Part shown: positions 1-5,370 of the stretch, piece after piece
Layout of the letters: each line of letters begins with the position of its first letter
How positions within the stretch are numbered: position 1 is the first letter of the stretch
Origin: Lysobacteraceae bacterium
Lineage (GTDB): Bacteria; Pseudomonadota; Gammaproteobacteria; Xanthomonadales; Xanthomonadaceae
DNA: 7,447 nucleotides
Reading direction: 5' to 3'
NCBI GenBank assembly: GCA_003505795.1
Contig: DNXT01000320.1
Span: 1 to 7,447 of the forward strand
The notes under the pieces: model-generated
Databases searched by the model: none
Seen by the model: the letters and a program-made list of their open reading frames with translations, nothing else
Told to the model about the DNA's origin: nothing
Program-made: the position numbers and the translations under genes

Positions 1-111
1 ATGGGATTCGCCTGGCTGGCGGCCGAAGCGCTGGCCGGCCGCCCGGCCAACCTGCCTTCGGTCAGCGGGGCCCGCGGCCGGCGCATCCTCGGCGCCATCC
101 ATCCGGCCTGA
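1..111 (+). CDS. anmK: Anhydro-N-acetylmuramic acid kinase, C-terminal fragment
   Basis: Only the last 36 codons and a TGA stop are visible; the gene starts before the window, so the ATG at position 1 should not be read as its start. The tail has the form FAWLAAEALAGRPANLPSVS followed by a GAR...ILGAIHPA ending. This matches the usual C-terminus of AnmK, where a helix leads into an NLPSVTGA segment and an LGAIYP-type end. AnmK phosphorylates and opens 1,6-anhydroMurNAc recovered from the wall, giving MurNAc-6-phosphate in the cytoplasm. It converges with the small gene ending at 130, leaving an 18-bp gap. The AmpG-type permease on the opposite strand imports the muropeptides from which AnmK's substrate is released, so the two fit one pathway. 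The call rests on a short tail and is therefore moderate. Confidence 0.72.
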   Translation: MGFAWLAAEALAGRPANLPSVSGARGRRILGAIHPA

Positions 112-129
112 GCGGGCGCGGCCAGGCGG

Positions 130-360
130 TCAGAAGATGGTCGAGCCGGCCGGCAACGCCTTGAGCGCGGCGATCGCGTCGGCCAGCGCGTCCACTTCCG
201 GATTCTGGAAACCTCCGTGGACCTCGTGCTCGCTGGCGAACAGGCCCTGCTCGAGCAGGTTGACCACGGTCTGGTGCTGGGTCCAGCCGCGCGCCACGGA
301 AATGCGCCGGATGCGGTCCACCAGCATCGGATCGATGTCGCGCAGCACCAGATCGGTCAT
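130..360 (-). CDS. Small ribbon-helix-helix-like protein (hypothetical)
   Basis: A 76-residue protein starting MTDLVLRDIDPMLVDRIRRI. The pattern of a short beta-strand (TDLVLRDID), a helix (PMLVDRIRRISVARG) and a second helix (TQHQTVVNLLEQGLF) resembles the Arc/MetJ or FitA-type ribbon-helix-helix DNA-binding fold. The remaining C-terminal part (about residues 47-76) is acidic and helical, without a motif I recognise. I chose the ATG at 360 because the RHH strand normally begins right after Met and a GGGGAAGG tract precedes it. A TTG at 375 would add five residues (MAGKD). It lies 20 bp or less after the ampG stop on the same strand and is probably the last cistron of the xth-ampG unit. No toxin gene accompanies it, so an antitoxin role is not supported; a small regulator is an inference from fold only. 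Confidence 0.72.
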   Translation of the reverse strand: MTDLVLRDIDPMLVDRIRRISVARGWTQHQTVVNLLEQGLFASEHEVHGGFQNPEVDALADAIAALKALPAGSTIF

Positions 361-380
361 GTCCTTCCCCGCCAACGGCC

Positions 381-1736
381 CTACCCCCGCCGCCCATCAT
401 CGGCAACTCGCGGCGGGCTTTCAATCGCCGGCACCGGCGCGCTTTCGCGCAGGCGCGGCCACAGCCAGGCCAGCAGCAGCAGGGTCGGGATCACGGTCAG
501 CGCGCTGAGCACGAAGAACGTGCTGTAGGAGCTGGCCTCGACCAGGAAGCCGGACACGCCGCCGGCGAACTTGCCCGGCAGGTTGGCCAGCGAGACCAGC
601 AGCGCATACTGGGTGGCGGTGAAGTTGCGGTCGGTCAGCGACGACATGAACGCCACCAGCACCGTGCCGGCGAAGCCCTGGAACAGGTTGTCGGCCGACA
701 GCGCCGCGTAGAACGCCCACAGCTGCCCCGGGTTGTGCGCCATCAGCAGGAACGCCAGATTGGACAGGGCCACGCCCAGCGCCGCCACCAGCAGCATGCG
801 GCGGAAGCCGAACGCCGCCACCGCCGCGCCGCCGGCGAACGCCCCGACGATGCCCATCCACACCCCGAACAGCTTGGAGACCGTGGCGATGTCGCTCTTG
901 GTGAAGCCCGAGTCGAGGTAGAACGGCCCGGCCATCACCCCGATCACCTGGTCCGGGAACTTGTACAGGCCCACGAACAGCAGCAGCGCCAGCCCCAGCG
1001 CCAGCCCGTTGCCCGAGAAGAAACTGGAGATCGGCTGCCAGAACGCACCGAGGAAGTCGACCCGGCGCACCACCGTCGACGCCGGCGCCACCGGTTCGCG
1101 GCACAGCAGCGTGGTCGCGATCGGCAGCAGCATCAGCGCCGACATCGCCACGTAGGCCCAGGCCCAGCCCTGGAACTGGGCCAGGTACAGCGCACCGGCG
1201 CCGCCCAGGATCAGGCCGATCCGGTAGCCCAGCGTGTAGGTCGCCGCCAGCGCCGCCTGCGCCGTGTCCGGGGCGATCTCGATCCGGTAGGCGTCGACCA
1301 CCGAATCCTGGGTGGCGCCGCAGAGCGAGGCGAACAGCACCCAGCCCACCAGTCCGGCCACGCCCAGCTCGGGCCGCGAGAACGCCAGCGCGAACAGCGC
1401 GACCGTCACCCCCAGCTGGGACACCAGCAGCCACGAGCGGCGCCGGCCCAGGAACGCGGTCAGCGGGAACGCATAGCGGTCGATCAACGGCGCCCACAGG
1501 AACTTGAGCAGGTAGAAGAAGCTGGCCAGGCTGATCAGGCCGATGCTGCCCAGGTCCAGGCCGACGTCGCGCAGGCGCGTGGACAGGGTCTGCGAGGCGA
1601 TCAGCAGGAACGGCAGGCCGCTGCCGAAGCCCAGCACCGCCATCGTCGCCGCCGACGGCGTGGCGAAGGCGCGGCGGATCCCGGCCCAGCCCTTGTACGA
1701 GGCCTTGGCCGGGGCGGAGGCGGGCTCCGGGCTCAC
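381..1736 (-). CDS. ampG: AmpG-type muropeptide MFS permease
   Basis: A 451-residue major facilitator protein of the AmpG family, which imports GlcNAc-1,6-anhydroMurNAc peptides across the inner membrane for wall recycling and, in species with inducible AmpC, supplies the inducing signal. Family features visible are GFGSGLPFLL (36-45), KFLWAPLIDRY (78-88), GRRRSWLL (97-104), QDSVVDAYR (143-151), GYRIG (170-174) and FPDQ (260-263), with about 12 hydrophobic segments between residues 33 and 436. The length is a little below E. coli AmpG. The start is a GTG at 1736 that overlaps the xth TGA in the arrangement GTGA, implying translational coupling. The reading frame stays open far upstream, but that part is antisense-like sequence over xth in a shifted frame. 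The C-terminal 20 residues are polar and rich in Pro and Arg. AmpG is favoured over sugar-porter MFS families because of the QD...DAYR and DRY/GRRR motifs. Confidence 0.85.
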   Translation of the reverse strand: MSPEPASAPAKASYKGWAGIRRAFATPSAATMAVLGFGSGLPFLLIASQTLSTRLRDVGLDLGSIGLISLASFFYLLKFLWAPLIDRYAFPLTAFLGRRRSWLLVSQLGVTVALFALAFSRPELGVAGLVGWVLFASLCGATQDSVVDAYRIEIAPDTAQAALAATYTLGYRIGLILGGAGALYLAQFQGWAWAYVAMSALMLLPIATTLLCREPVAPASTVVRRVDFLGAFWQPISSFFSGNGLALGLALLLFVGLYKFPDQVIGVMAGPFYLDSGFTKSDIATVSKLFGVWMGIVGAFAGGAAVAAFGFRRMLLVAALGVALSNLAFLLMAHNPGQLWAFYAALSADNLFQGFAGTVLVAFMSSLTDRNFTATQYALLVSLANLPGKFAGGVSGFLVEASSYSTFFVLSALTVIPTLLLLAWLWPRLRESAPVPAIESPPRVADDGRRG

Positions 1737-2533
1737 GGCGCGTAGTCCACCGTGAACGGCGCATGGTCGGAGAAACGCTGCGCGCGGTAGATCGAGCAGG
1801 CGCGCAGGCGCTCGCGCAGCGCCGGGGTCGCCAGCTGGTAGTCGATCCGCCATCCGACGTTGTTGGCGCGCGCCGCGCCGCGGTTGCTCCACCAGGTGTA
1901 GTCCTCGCCGGTCGGGTGCAGCACCCGGTAGGCATCGACCCAGCCGCGGCCGCCGGCGGCGTCGGCCTCGTCCGGCGCGTCGGCGCACAGGCCGTTGAGC
2001 CAGTCGCGCTCCGGCGGCAGGCAGCCGGAGTTCTTCTGGTTGGACTTCCAGTTGCGGATGTCCAGCGCCGAGCGGACGATGTTCCAGTCGCCGCACAGCA
2101 CATAGTCGCGCCCGCTGGCCAGCCACTCGGCCAGGATCGGCCGCAGCCAGTCCATCACCTGGAACTTGTAGCCCTGGCGCAGCTCGCCCGAGGAACCGGA
2201 CGGAATGTAGAACGAGACCACGCTGAGGTTGCCGAAGCGCGCCTCGATGTAGCGGCCCTCCTCGTCGAACTCGGGCCAGCCCAGCGCGGTGCGCACCTCG
2301 TCGGGTTCGCGCCGGCTGTAGATCGCCACGCCGCTGTAGCCCTTCTTGGTGGTGGCGTCGCGGAACCAGGCCCGGTAGCCGGCCGGCAGGAACTCGGGAC
2401 CGGCCAGCTGGTGCTCCTGTGCCTTGGTCTCCTGCACGCACAGCACGTCGGCGTGCTGCCCGGCGAACCACTCGAAGAAACCCTTGCTGGCGGCCGAGCG
2501 CAGGCCGTTGGCGTTGAAGCTGATGATGCGCAT
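1733..2533 (-). CDS. xth: Exodeoxyribonuclease III (AP endonuclease, Crc-like relative)
   Basis: A 266-residue member of the exonuclease III/endonuclease-exonuclease-phosphatase family, close to the 268 residues of E. coli XthA. It acts on AP sites and 3' blocked ends in base excision repair. All the catalytic positions of the family can be seen: N7 (NANG), E35 (VQETK), Y109 (SFYIPSG), D149 and N151 (GDWN), D231 (RIDYQ) and D256-H257 (SDHAP). I chose the ATG at 2533 because MRIISFNANG is the canonical N-terminus; the frame stays open for 20 further codons, but these translate the intergenic repeat. The gene diverges from pyrE, the position held by crc in Pseudomonas. Crc is a non-catalytic relative, whereas this protein keeps a complete active site. 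The stop overlaps the ampG start. No Shine-Dalgarno precedes the ATG; the leader is the CCCCAAT-type repeat described separately. Confidence 0.92.
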   Translation of the reverse strand: MRIISFNANGLRSAASKGFFEWFAGQHADVLCVQETKAQEHQLAGPEFLPAGYRAWFRDATTKKGYSGVAIYSRREPDEVRTALGWPEFDEEGRYIEARFGNLSVVSFYIPSGSSGELRQGYKFQVMDWLRPILAEWLASGRDYVLCGDWNIVRSALDIRNWKSNQKNSGCLPPERDWLNGLCADAPDEADAAGGRGWVDAYRVLHPTGEDYTWWSNRGAARANNVGWRIDYQLATPALRERLRACSIYRAQRFSDHAPFTVDYAP

Positions 2534-2540
2534 GAGAAGC

Positions 2541-2573
2541 GGGGATTGGGGATTAGGGATTCGTGAAAGCGTA
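2541..2573 (-). promoter_or_regulatory. xth promoter/leader copy of an inverted repeat
   Basis: Read on the minus strand this element is a -10-like TACGCT (2573 to 2568), four bases, then CGAATCCC and further AATCCCC heptamers, ending 7 bases before the xth ATG. It matches the pyrE-side copy (2604-2636, plus strand) at 28 of 33 positions, including the -10-like hexamer and its spacing to CGAATCCC. No good -35 hexamer was found upstream. Transcription starting near the CGAATCC would give xth a leader of about 30 nt with no Shine-Dalgarno. The promoter role is inferred; the repeat itself is directly visible. Confidence 0.55.
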
Positions 2574-2586
2574 CCCCATTCGGTAC
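2571..2586. promoter_or_regulatory. Operator-like dyad GTACC-N6-GGTAC
   Basis: A perfect 5-bp inverted repeat with a 6-bp spacer lies between the two divergent promoter copies. It overlaps the edge of the xth -10-like hexamer and sits about where a pyrE -35 would lie. Its size and position would suit a dimeric regulator touching both promoters, but no family-specific consensus is recognised and five-base arms can arise by chance. Confidence 0.25.
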
Positions 2587-2603
2587 CCGACACCCTGACC
2601 CGT

Positions 2604-2642
2604 TATGCTTTTGCGAATCCCCAATCCCCAATCGCCAATCCC
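2604..2642 (+). promoter_or_regulatory. pyrE promoter/leader copy of an inverted repeat
   Basis: A -10-like TATGCT (2604-2609) is followed after four bases by CGAATCCC and AATCCCC/AATCGCC/AATCCC heptamers that run directly into the pyrE ATG at 2643. It is the inverted partner of the xth copy at 2541-2573. No -35 box close to TTGACA is seen at 16-18 bp spacing. The leader holds no Shine-Dalgarno: the bases just before the ATG are CAATCCC. I see no UTP-sensing attenuator such as the hairpin and U-tract that precedes enterobacterial pyrE, and the leader is too short to hold one. Confidence 0.55.
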
Positions 2643-3317
2643 ATGCTTGATCACCGGCAACGCTTCCTGCAGCTGGCCCTGGATGCCGATGCGCTGCGCT
2701 TCGGCGAGTTCACGCTCAAGTCCGGCCGGGTCAGCCCCTACTTCTTCAATGCCGGGCGGTTCGACTCGGGCGCGCGCGCCGCCGCGCTGGCGCAGTGCTA
2801 CGCCGACGCGATCGACGCGGCCGCGCTCGCTGGCTCCATGGGGGAATTCGACCTGGTGTTCGGTCCGGCCTACAAGGGCATCCCGCTGGCGACCGCGCTG
2901 GCCTGCGAGTACGCGCGCCGCGGCCGCGACCTGCCGCTGGCCTTCAACCGCAAGGAAGCCAAGGACCATGGCGAGGGCGGCACCTTGATCGGCGCGCCGC
3001 TGGCCGGGCGCAAGGTGCTGATCGTCGACGACGTGATCACCGCCGGCACCGCGATCCGCGAGGCGCTGGGCATCATCCGTGCCGCCGGCGGCACCCCGGC
3101 GGCGATCGTGGTCGCGCTGGACCGCCAGGAGATCGCCTCCGAGACCGACCGCCGCTCGGCGGCGCAGTCGGTGGCCGCCGAGGCCGGCATCCCGGTGGTG
3201 TCGGTGGCCAACCTCGGCGACCTGCTTGCATTCGCCGGCGGAAACCCCGAACTTGTCGGCTTCCGCGAACCGCTGCTGGCCTACCGTGGCCGCTACGGAA
3301 CCGACCCGGCAAATTGA
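2643..3317 (+). CDS. pyrE: Orotate phosphoribosyltransferase
   Basis: A 224-residue type I phosphoribosyltransferase that joins orotate to PRPP to make orotidine 5'-monophosphate, the fifth step of de novo pyrimidine synthesis. Key segments are FTLKSGRVSPYFFNAG (23-38), GPAYKGIPLA (74-83), the flexible catalytic loop FNRKEAKDHGEGG (101-113) and the PRPP loop VLIVDDVITAGTA (125-137). The length is slightly above E. coli PyrE (213), the excess coming from small insertions and a short tail. The ATG at 2643 is chosen because MLDHRQRFLQLALDADALRF is the normal start of the family; upstream codons in the same frame translate the repeat. It diverges from xth and may be co-transcribed with the secreted-protein gene at 3387, 69 bp downstream. 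Confidence 0.96.
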   Translation: MLDHRQRFLQLALDADALRFGEFTLKSGRVSPYFFNAGRFDSGARAAALAQCYADAIDAAALAGSMGEFDLVFGPAYKGIPLATALACEYARRGRDLPLAFNRKEAKDHGEGGTLIGAPLAGRKVLIVDDVITAGTAIREALGIIRAAGGTPAAIVVALDRQEIASETDRRSAAQSVAAEAGIPVVSVANLGDLLAFAGGNPELVGFREPLLAYRGRYGTDPAN

Positions 3318-3319
3318 TT

Positions 3320-3365
3320 GCGGGTGCCTCGCAAGCCCGCACATCCGTGTGCGGGGATTCGAATC
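3320..3365 (+). promoter_or_regulatory. Hairpin and palindrome between pyrE and the DUF4124 gene
   Basis: CCCGCACA (3336-3343) pairs perfectly with TGTGCGGG (3348-3355) around a TCCG loop, which has the UNCG tetraloop form. The left arm could instead pair through CCCGC (3336-3340) with GCGGG at 3320-3324, so two exclusive stems are possible. A perfect 10-bp palindrome GATTCGAATC follows at 3356-3365. There is no T-run, so this is not a standard intrinsic terminator; it may partly attenuate readthrough or stabilise the 3' end of pyrE mRNA. Confidence 0.4.
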
Positions 3366-3386
3366 GACAGACAGCAGGGGGCTGCC

Positions 3387-4061
3387 ATGACGTCACACCA
3401 CACCCGCCTGGCCGTGCTGGGCATCGCGCTCGCCACCGCCGTGGCGGCGACGCCGGCCTTGGCCCAGAAGAGCGGCCAGGCCGCCAGCAAGAAGACGCTG
3501 TACTGCTGGGACCATAACGGCCAGCGCATCTGCAGCGACACGCTGCCGCCGGAAGCGGTGAACCAGGCGCGCGACGAATTCAACGCCAGGAGCGGCCTGC
3601 GCAGCGCCGAGGTGGAACGCGCGCTCAACGCCGACGAGCGCGCCGCCGCCGCGGCCACCGAGGCCCAGCGCAAGGCCGACGAGGCCGCCGAGCAGACCCG
3701 CAAGCGCACCGACCAGGCCATGCTGCTGTCGTTCCAGAGCGAGGACGAGCTGCGCCGCGTCTTCAACGAGCGCATCGGCATCATCGACAACAACATCCAT
3801 ACCGCGCGCTACAACGTCACCAGCCTGCGCGAGGGACTGGTGAGCCAGCTGCGCAGCGCCGGCGACCGCGAGCTGGGCGGGCAGAAGGTCGCCGACAAGC
3901 TGGCCGGCGAGATCCAGCAGCGCCACCGCGAGCTGCTGTGGCAGCAGCGCCTGCAGGCCAGCTTCGAGCGCCAGCGCGCGGAGCTGGACGGCGAGATCGA
4001 GGACATCCTGCAGCGCTACCGGGCGATGAAGGGCACGCCCGCCGCGCCGCCGGCCGGCTGA
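3387..4061 (+). CDS. Secreted DUF4124-like coiled-coil protein
   Basis: A 224-residue exported protein of unknown function. Residues 1-26 form a signal peptide (basic HHTR, hydrophobic LAVLGIALATAVAA, cleavage after ALA before QKSG). Residues 36-60 (KTLYCWDHNGQRICSDTLPP) resemble the small DUF4124 domain found near the N-terminus of many gammaproteobacterial envelope proteins. The only two cysteines, C40 and C49, lie inside it and could form a disulfide in the periplasm. From about 72 to 212 the protein is rich in Ala, Glu, Arg and Gln and strongly helical, a likely coiled coil. I chose the ATG at 3387 because an AGGGGG tract lies just upstream and the signal peptide begins there; an earlier TTG at 3318 would put 23 polar residues ahead of it. 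It lies downstream of pyrE and converges on the algC-derived gene. No enzymatic motif is seen. Confidence 0.82.
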   Translation: MTSHHTRLAVLGIALATAVAATPALAQKSGQAASKKTLYCWDHNGQRICSDTLPPEAVNQARDEFNARSGLRSAEVERALNADERAAAAATEAQRKADEAAEQTRKRTDQAMLLSFQSEDELRRVFNERIGIIDNNIHTARYNVTSLREGLVSQLRSAGDRELGGQKVADKLAGEIQQRHRELLWQQRLQASFERQRAELDGEIEDILQRYRAMKGTPAAPPAG

Positions 4062-4077
4062 GCCGGACGCGGCGAAA

Positions 4078-4107
4078 GGGCAAGGCGACCGCCAGGCCGC
4101 CTTGCCC
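4078..4107 (-). terminator. Hairpin between convergent genes, best as terminator of the AlgC chimera
   Basis: GGGCAAGGCG (4078-4087) and CGCCTTGCCC (4098-4107) form a perfect 10-bp stem with a 10-base loop in the 55-bp gap between the convergent genes ending at 4061 and 4117. On the minus strand the stem is followed by a short TTT, which suits termination of the leftward gene. On the plus strand no T-run follows, so any effect there would rest on the hairpin alone. Confidence 0.6.
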
Positions 4108-4116
4108 GCATCCCGG

Positions 4117-5370
4117 TCAGAACTCGATGGTCCGATCGGGCAGCAGGGCCTGCAGCTGGGCATGGAACAGCGCGCGGATCCGCTCCAGCGCCGCGGCGTT
4201 CTCCGCCTCGAAGCGCAGCACCAGCACCGGGGTGGTGTTGGAGGCGCGCAGCAGGCCCCAGCCGTCGCTGAAATCGGCGCGCAGGCCGTCGATGGTGGAG
4301 ATGCGCGCGCCTTCGAACGGGCCGTCCTCCAGGCCGCGGATCGACTCGACGAAGCGCTCCACCAGCGCATGCGCCGAACCGTCCACCGGCAGCTTGATCT
4401 CCGGGGTGGACACGCTGTCGGGCAGCTCGGCCAGCACCTCCGAGGGGGTCTCGTCGCGCTGGGCCAGCACTTCGAGCAGGCGCGCGGCGGCGTAGAGGCC
4501 GTCGTCGAAGCCGTACCAGCGCTCCTTGAAGAAGAAGTGGCCGCTCATCTCGCCGGCCAGCTCGGCGTCGGTCTCGCGCATCTTGGACTTGATCAGCGAG
4601 TGCCCGGTCTTCCACATCATCGGGCTGCCGCCGTGGCGCAGCACGTAGTCGGACAGCTTGCCGGTGCACTTGACGTCGTAGATCACCAGCGCGCCCGGGT
4701 TGCGCTGCAGCACGTCGGCGGCGAACAGCATCAGCAGGCGGTCGGGGAACACGACCGCGCCTTCCCTGGTGACCACGCCCAGGCGGTCGGCGTCGCCGTC
4801 GAAGGCCAGGCCGAGGTCGGCGTCGAAGCGCTTGACCATCTGCACCAGGTCCTCGAGGTTGTGCGGCTCGCTCGGGTCCGGATGGTGGTTGGGGAAGGTA
4901 CCGTCGACGTCGCAGTAGAGCGGGATCACCTCGGCGCCGATCGCCTCCAGCGCCCGCAACGCCGCCTGGCAGGTCGCATCGCCCCAGTCGCCGAGGAACT
5001 GCAGGAAGCCCTCGTTGTGGATCTCCGTGTCCATCCGCCACAGCGCGACCAGCGCCTGGTCCTGCACCGACAGCGCGGCGAACGCGCCGCCGACGCCGCG
5101 CAGGCGCTTGAGCGCGGCCTTGCAGCGGCGCTCCCAGAGCAGGTCCAGGACATTGATCAGGCCCTCCTCGGAGGGCGCCTCCAGCTGCGGCCAGTTGACC
5201 CCGAACGCATCGGCGGTGGGCTGCCACTGCAGCCGCTGCGCGGCGCTGGCCGTCTCCAGTTGCAGGTAGCCCTTGATCGGCTCGTCGATGCGCACCCCGT
5301 TGAACAGGGTGAAGAACAGGCGGCTGTCGTCCAGCTCCAGTCGCCGGATGCGCAGTTGCGTCAGGTCCAT
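4117..5370 (-). CDS. Chimeric protein: DUF2442-like + DUF4375-like + C-terminal half of AlgC phosphohexomutase
   Basis: A 417-residue open frame with two unrelated parts. Residues 1-78 (RLFFTLFNGVRIDEPIKGYL, then VNWPQLE) resemble DUF2442. Residues 79-146 (LLWERRCKAALKRL, then EIHNEGFLQFLGDWG and AALRALEAIGA) resemble DUF4375/DMP19. From about residue 146 the sequence is plainly AlgC-type: VIPLYCDVDGTFPNHHPDP (148-166), the metal loop DGDADR (191-196), GEMSGH (273-278), FKERWYGFDDG (281-291) and the phosphate-binding RASNTTP (375-381), ending with a complete domain 4. Compared with Pseudomonas AlgC (463 residues), the first roughly 195 residues are missing, including all of domain 1 with its SHN phosphoserine motif, and half of domain 2. 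Ordinary phosphomannomutase/phosphoglucomutase activity is therefore not expected. The ATG at 5370 is the first plausible start; no Shine-Dalgarno is evident. GC content is host-like on both sides of the join. It could be a new fusion protein, a pseudogene-like relic kept in frame, or an assembly error; the first two are preferred because the frame and the motifs are intact. Confidence 0.8.
   Translation of the reverse strand: MDLTQLRIRRLELDDSRLFFTLFNGVRIDEPIKGYLQLETASAAQRLQWQPTADAFGVNWPQLEAPSEEGLINVLDLLWERRCKAALKRLRGVGGAFAALSVQDQALVALWRMDTEIHNEGFLQFLGDWGDATCQAALRALEAIGAEVIPLYCDVDGTFPNHHPDPSEPHNLEDLVQMVKRFDADLGLAFDGDADRLGVVTREGAVVFPDRLLMLFAADVLQRNPGALVIYDVKCTGKLSDYVLRHGGSPMMWKTGHSLIKSKMRETDAELAGEMSGHFFFKERWYGFDDGLYAAARLLEVLAQRDETPSEVLAELPDSVSTPEIKLPVDGSAHALVERFVESIRGLEDGPFEGARISTIDGLRADFSDGWGLLRASNTTPVLVLRFEAENAAALERIRALFHAQLQALLPDRTIEF

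Noticed and set aside
106..127. GCCTG/CAGGC hairpin between anmK and the RHH gene
   Set aside because: Five-base stem with a 12-base loop and no T-run; expected by chance at this GC content.
735..1745. Long plus-strand frame opposite ampG (336 codons)
   Set aside because: Its translation is a low-complexity run of Arg, Gln and His typical of antisense frames in GC-rich DNA, while the minus strand encodes a clear AmpG.
1733..2533. Annotation of xth as a true Crc catabolite repression protein
   Set aside because: Crc lacks the exonuclease III catalytic residues, and all are present here; the shared feature is the locus, not the function.
2541..2563. G-quadruplex or telomere-like repeat (contains TTAGGG)
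   Set aside because: Only three runs of three or more G occur on either G-rich strand, so a standard three-layer quadruplex is not supported; two-layer forms cannot be judged by eye.
1763..2566. 267-codon plus-strand frame opposite xth
   Set aside because: Shadow of the third-position GC pattern of xth; no recognisable motif.
3393..4370. 325-codon minus-strand frame across the DUF4124 gene and the end of the chimera
   Set aside because: It crosses the intergenic hairpin and shifts from one antisense shadow to an out-of-frame reading of algC; not a gene.
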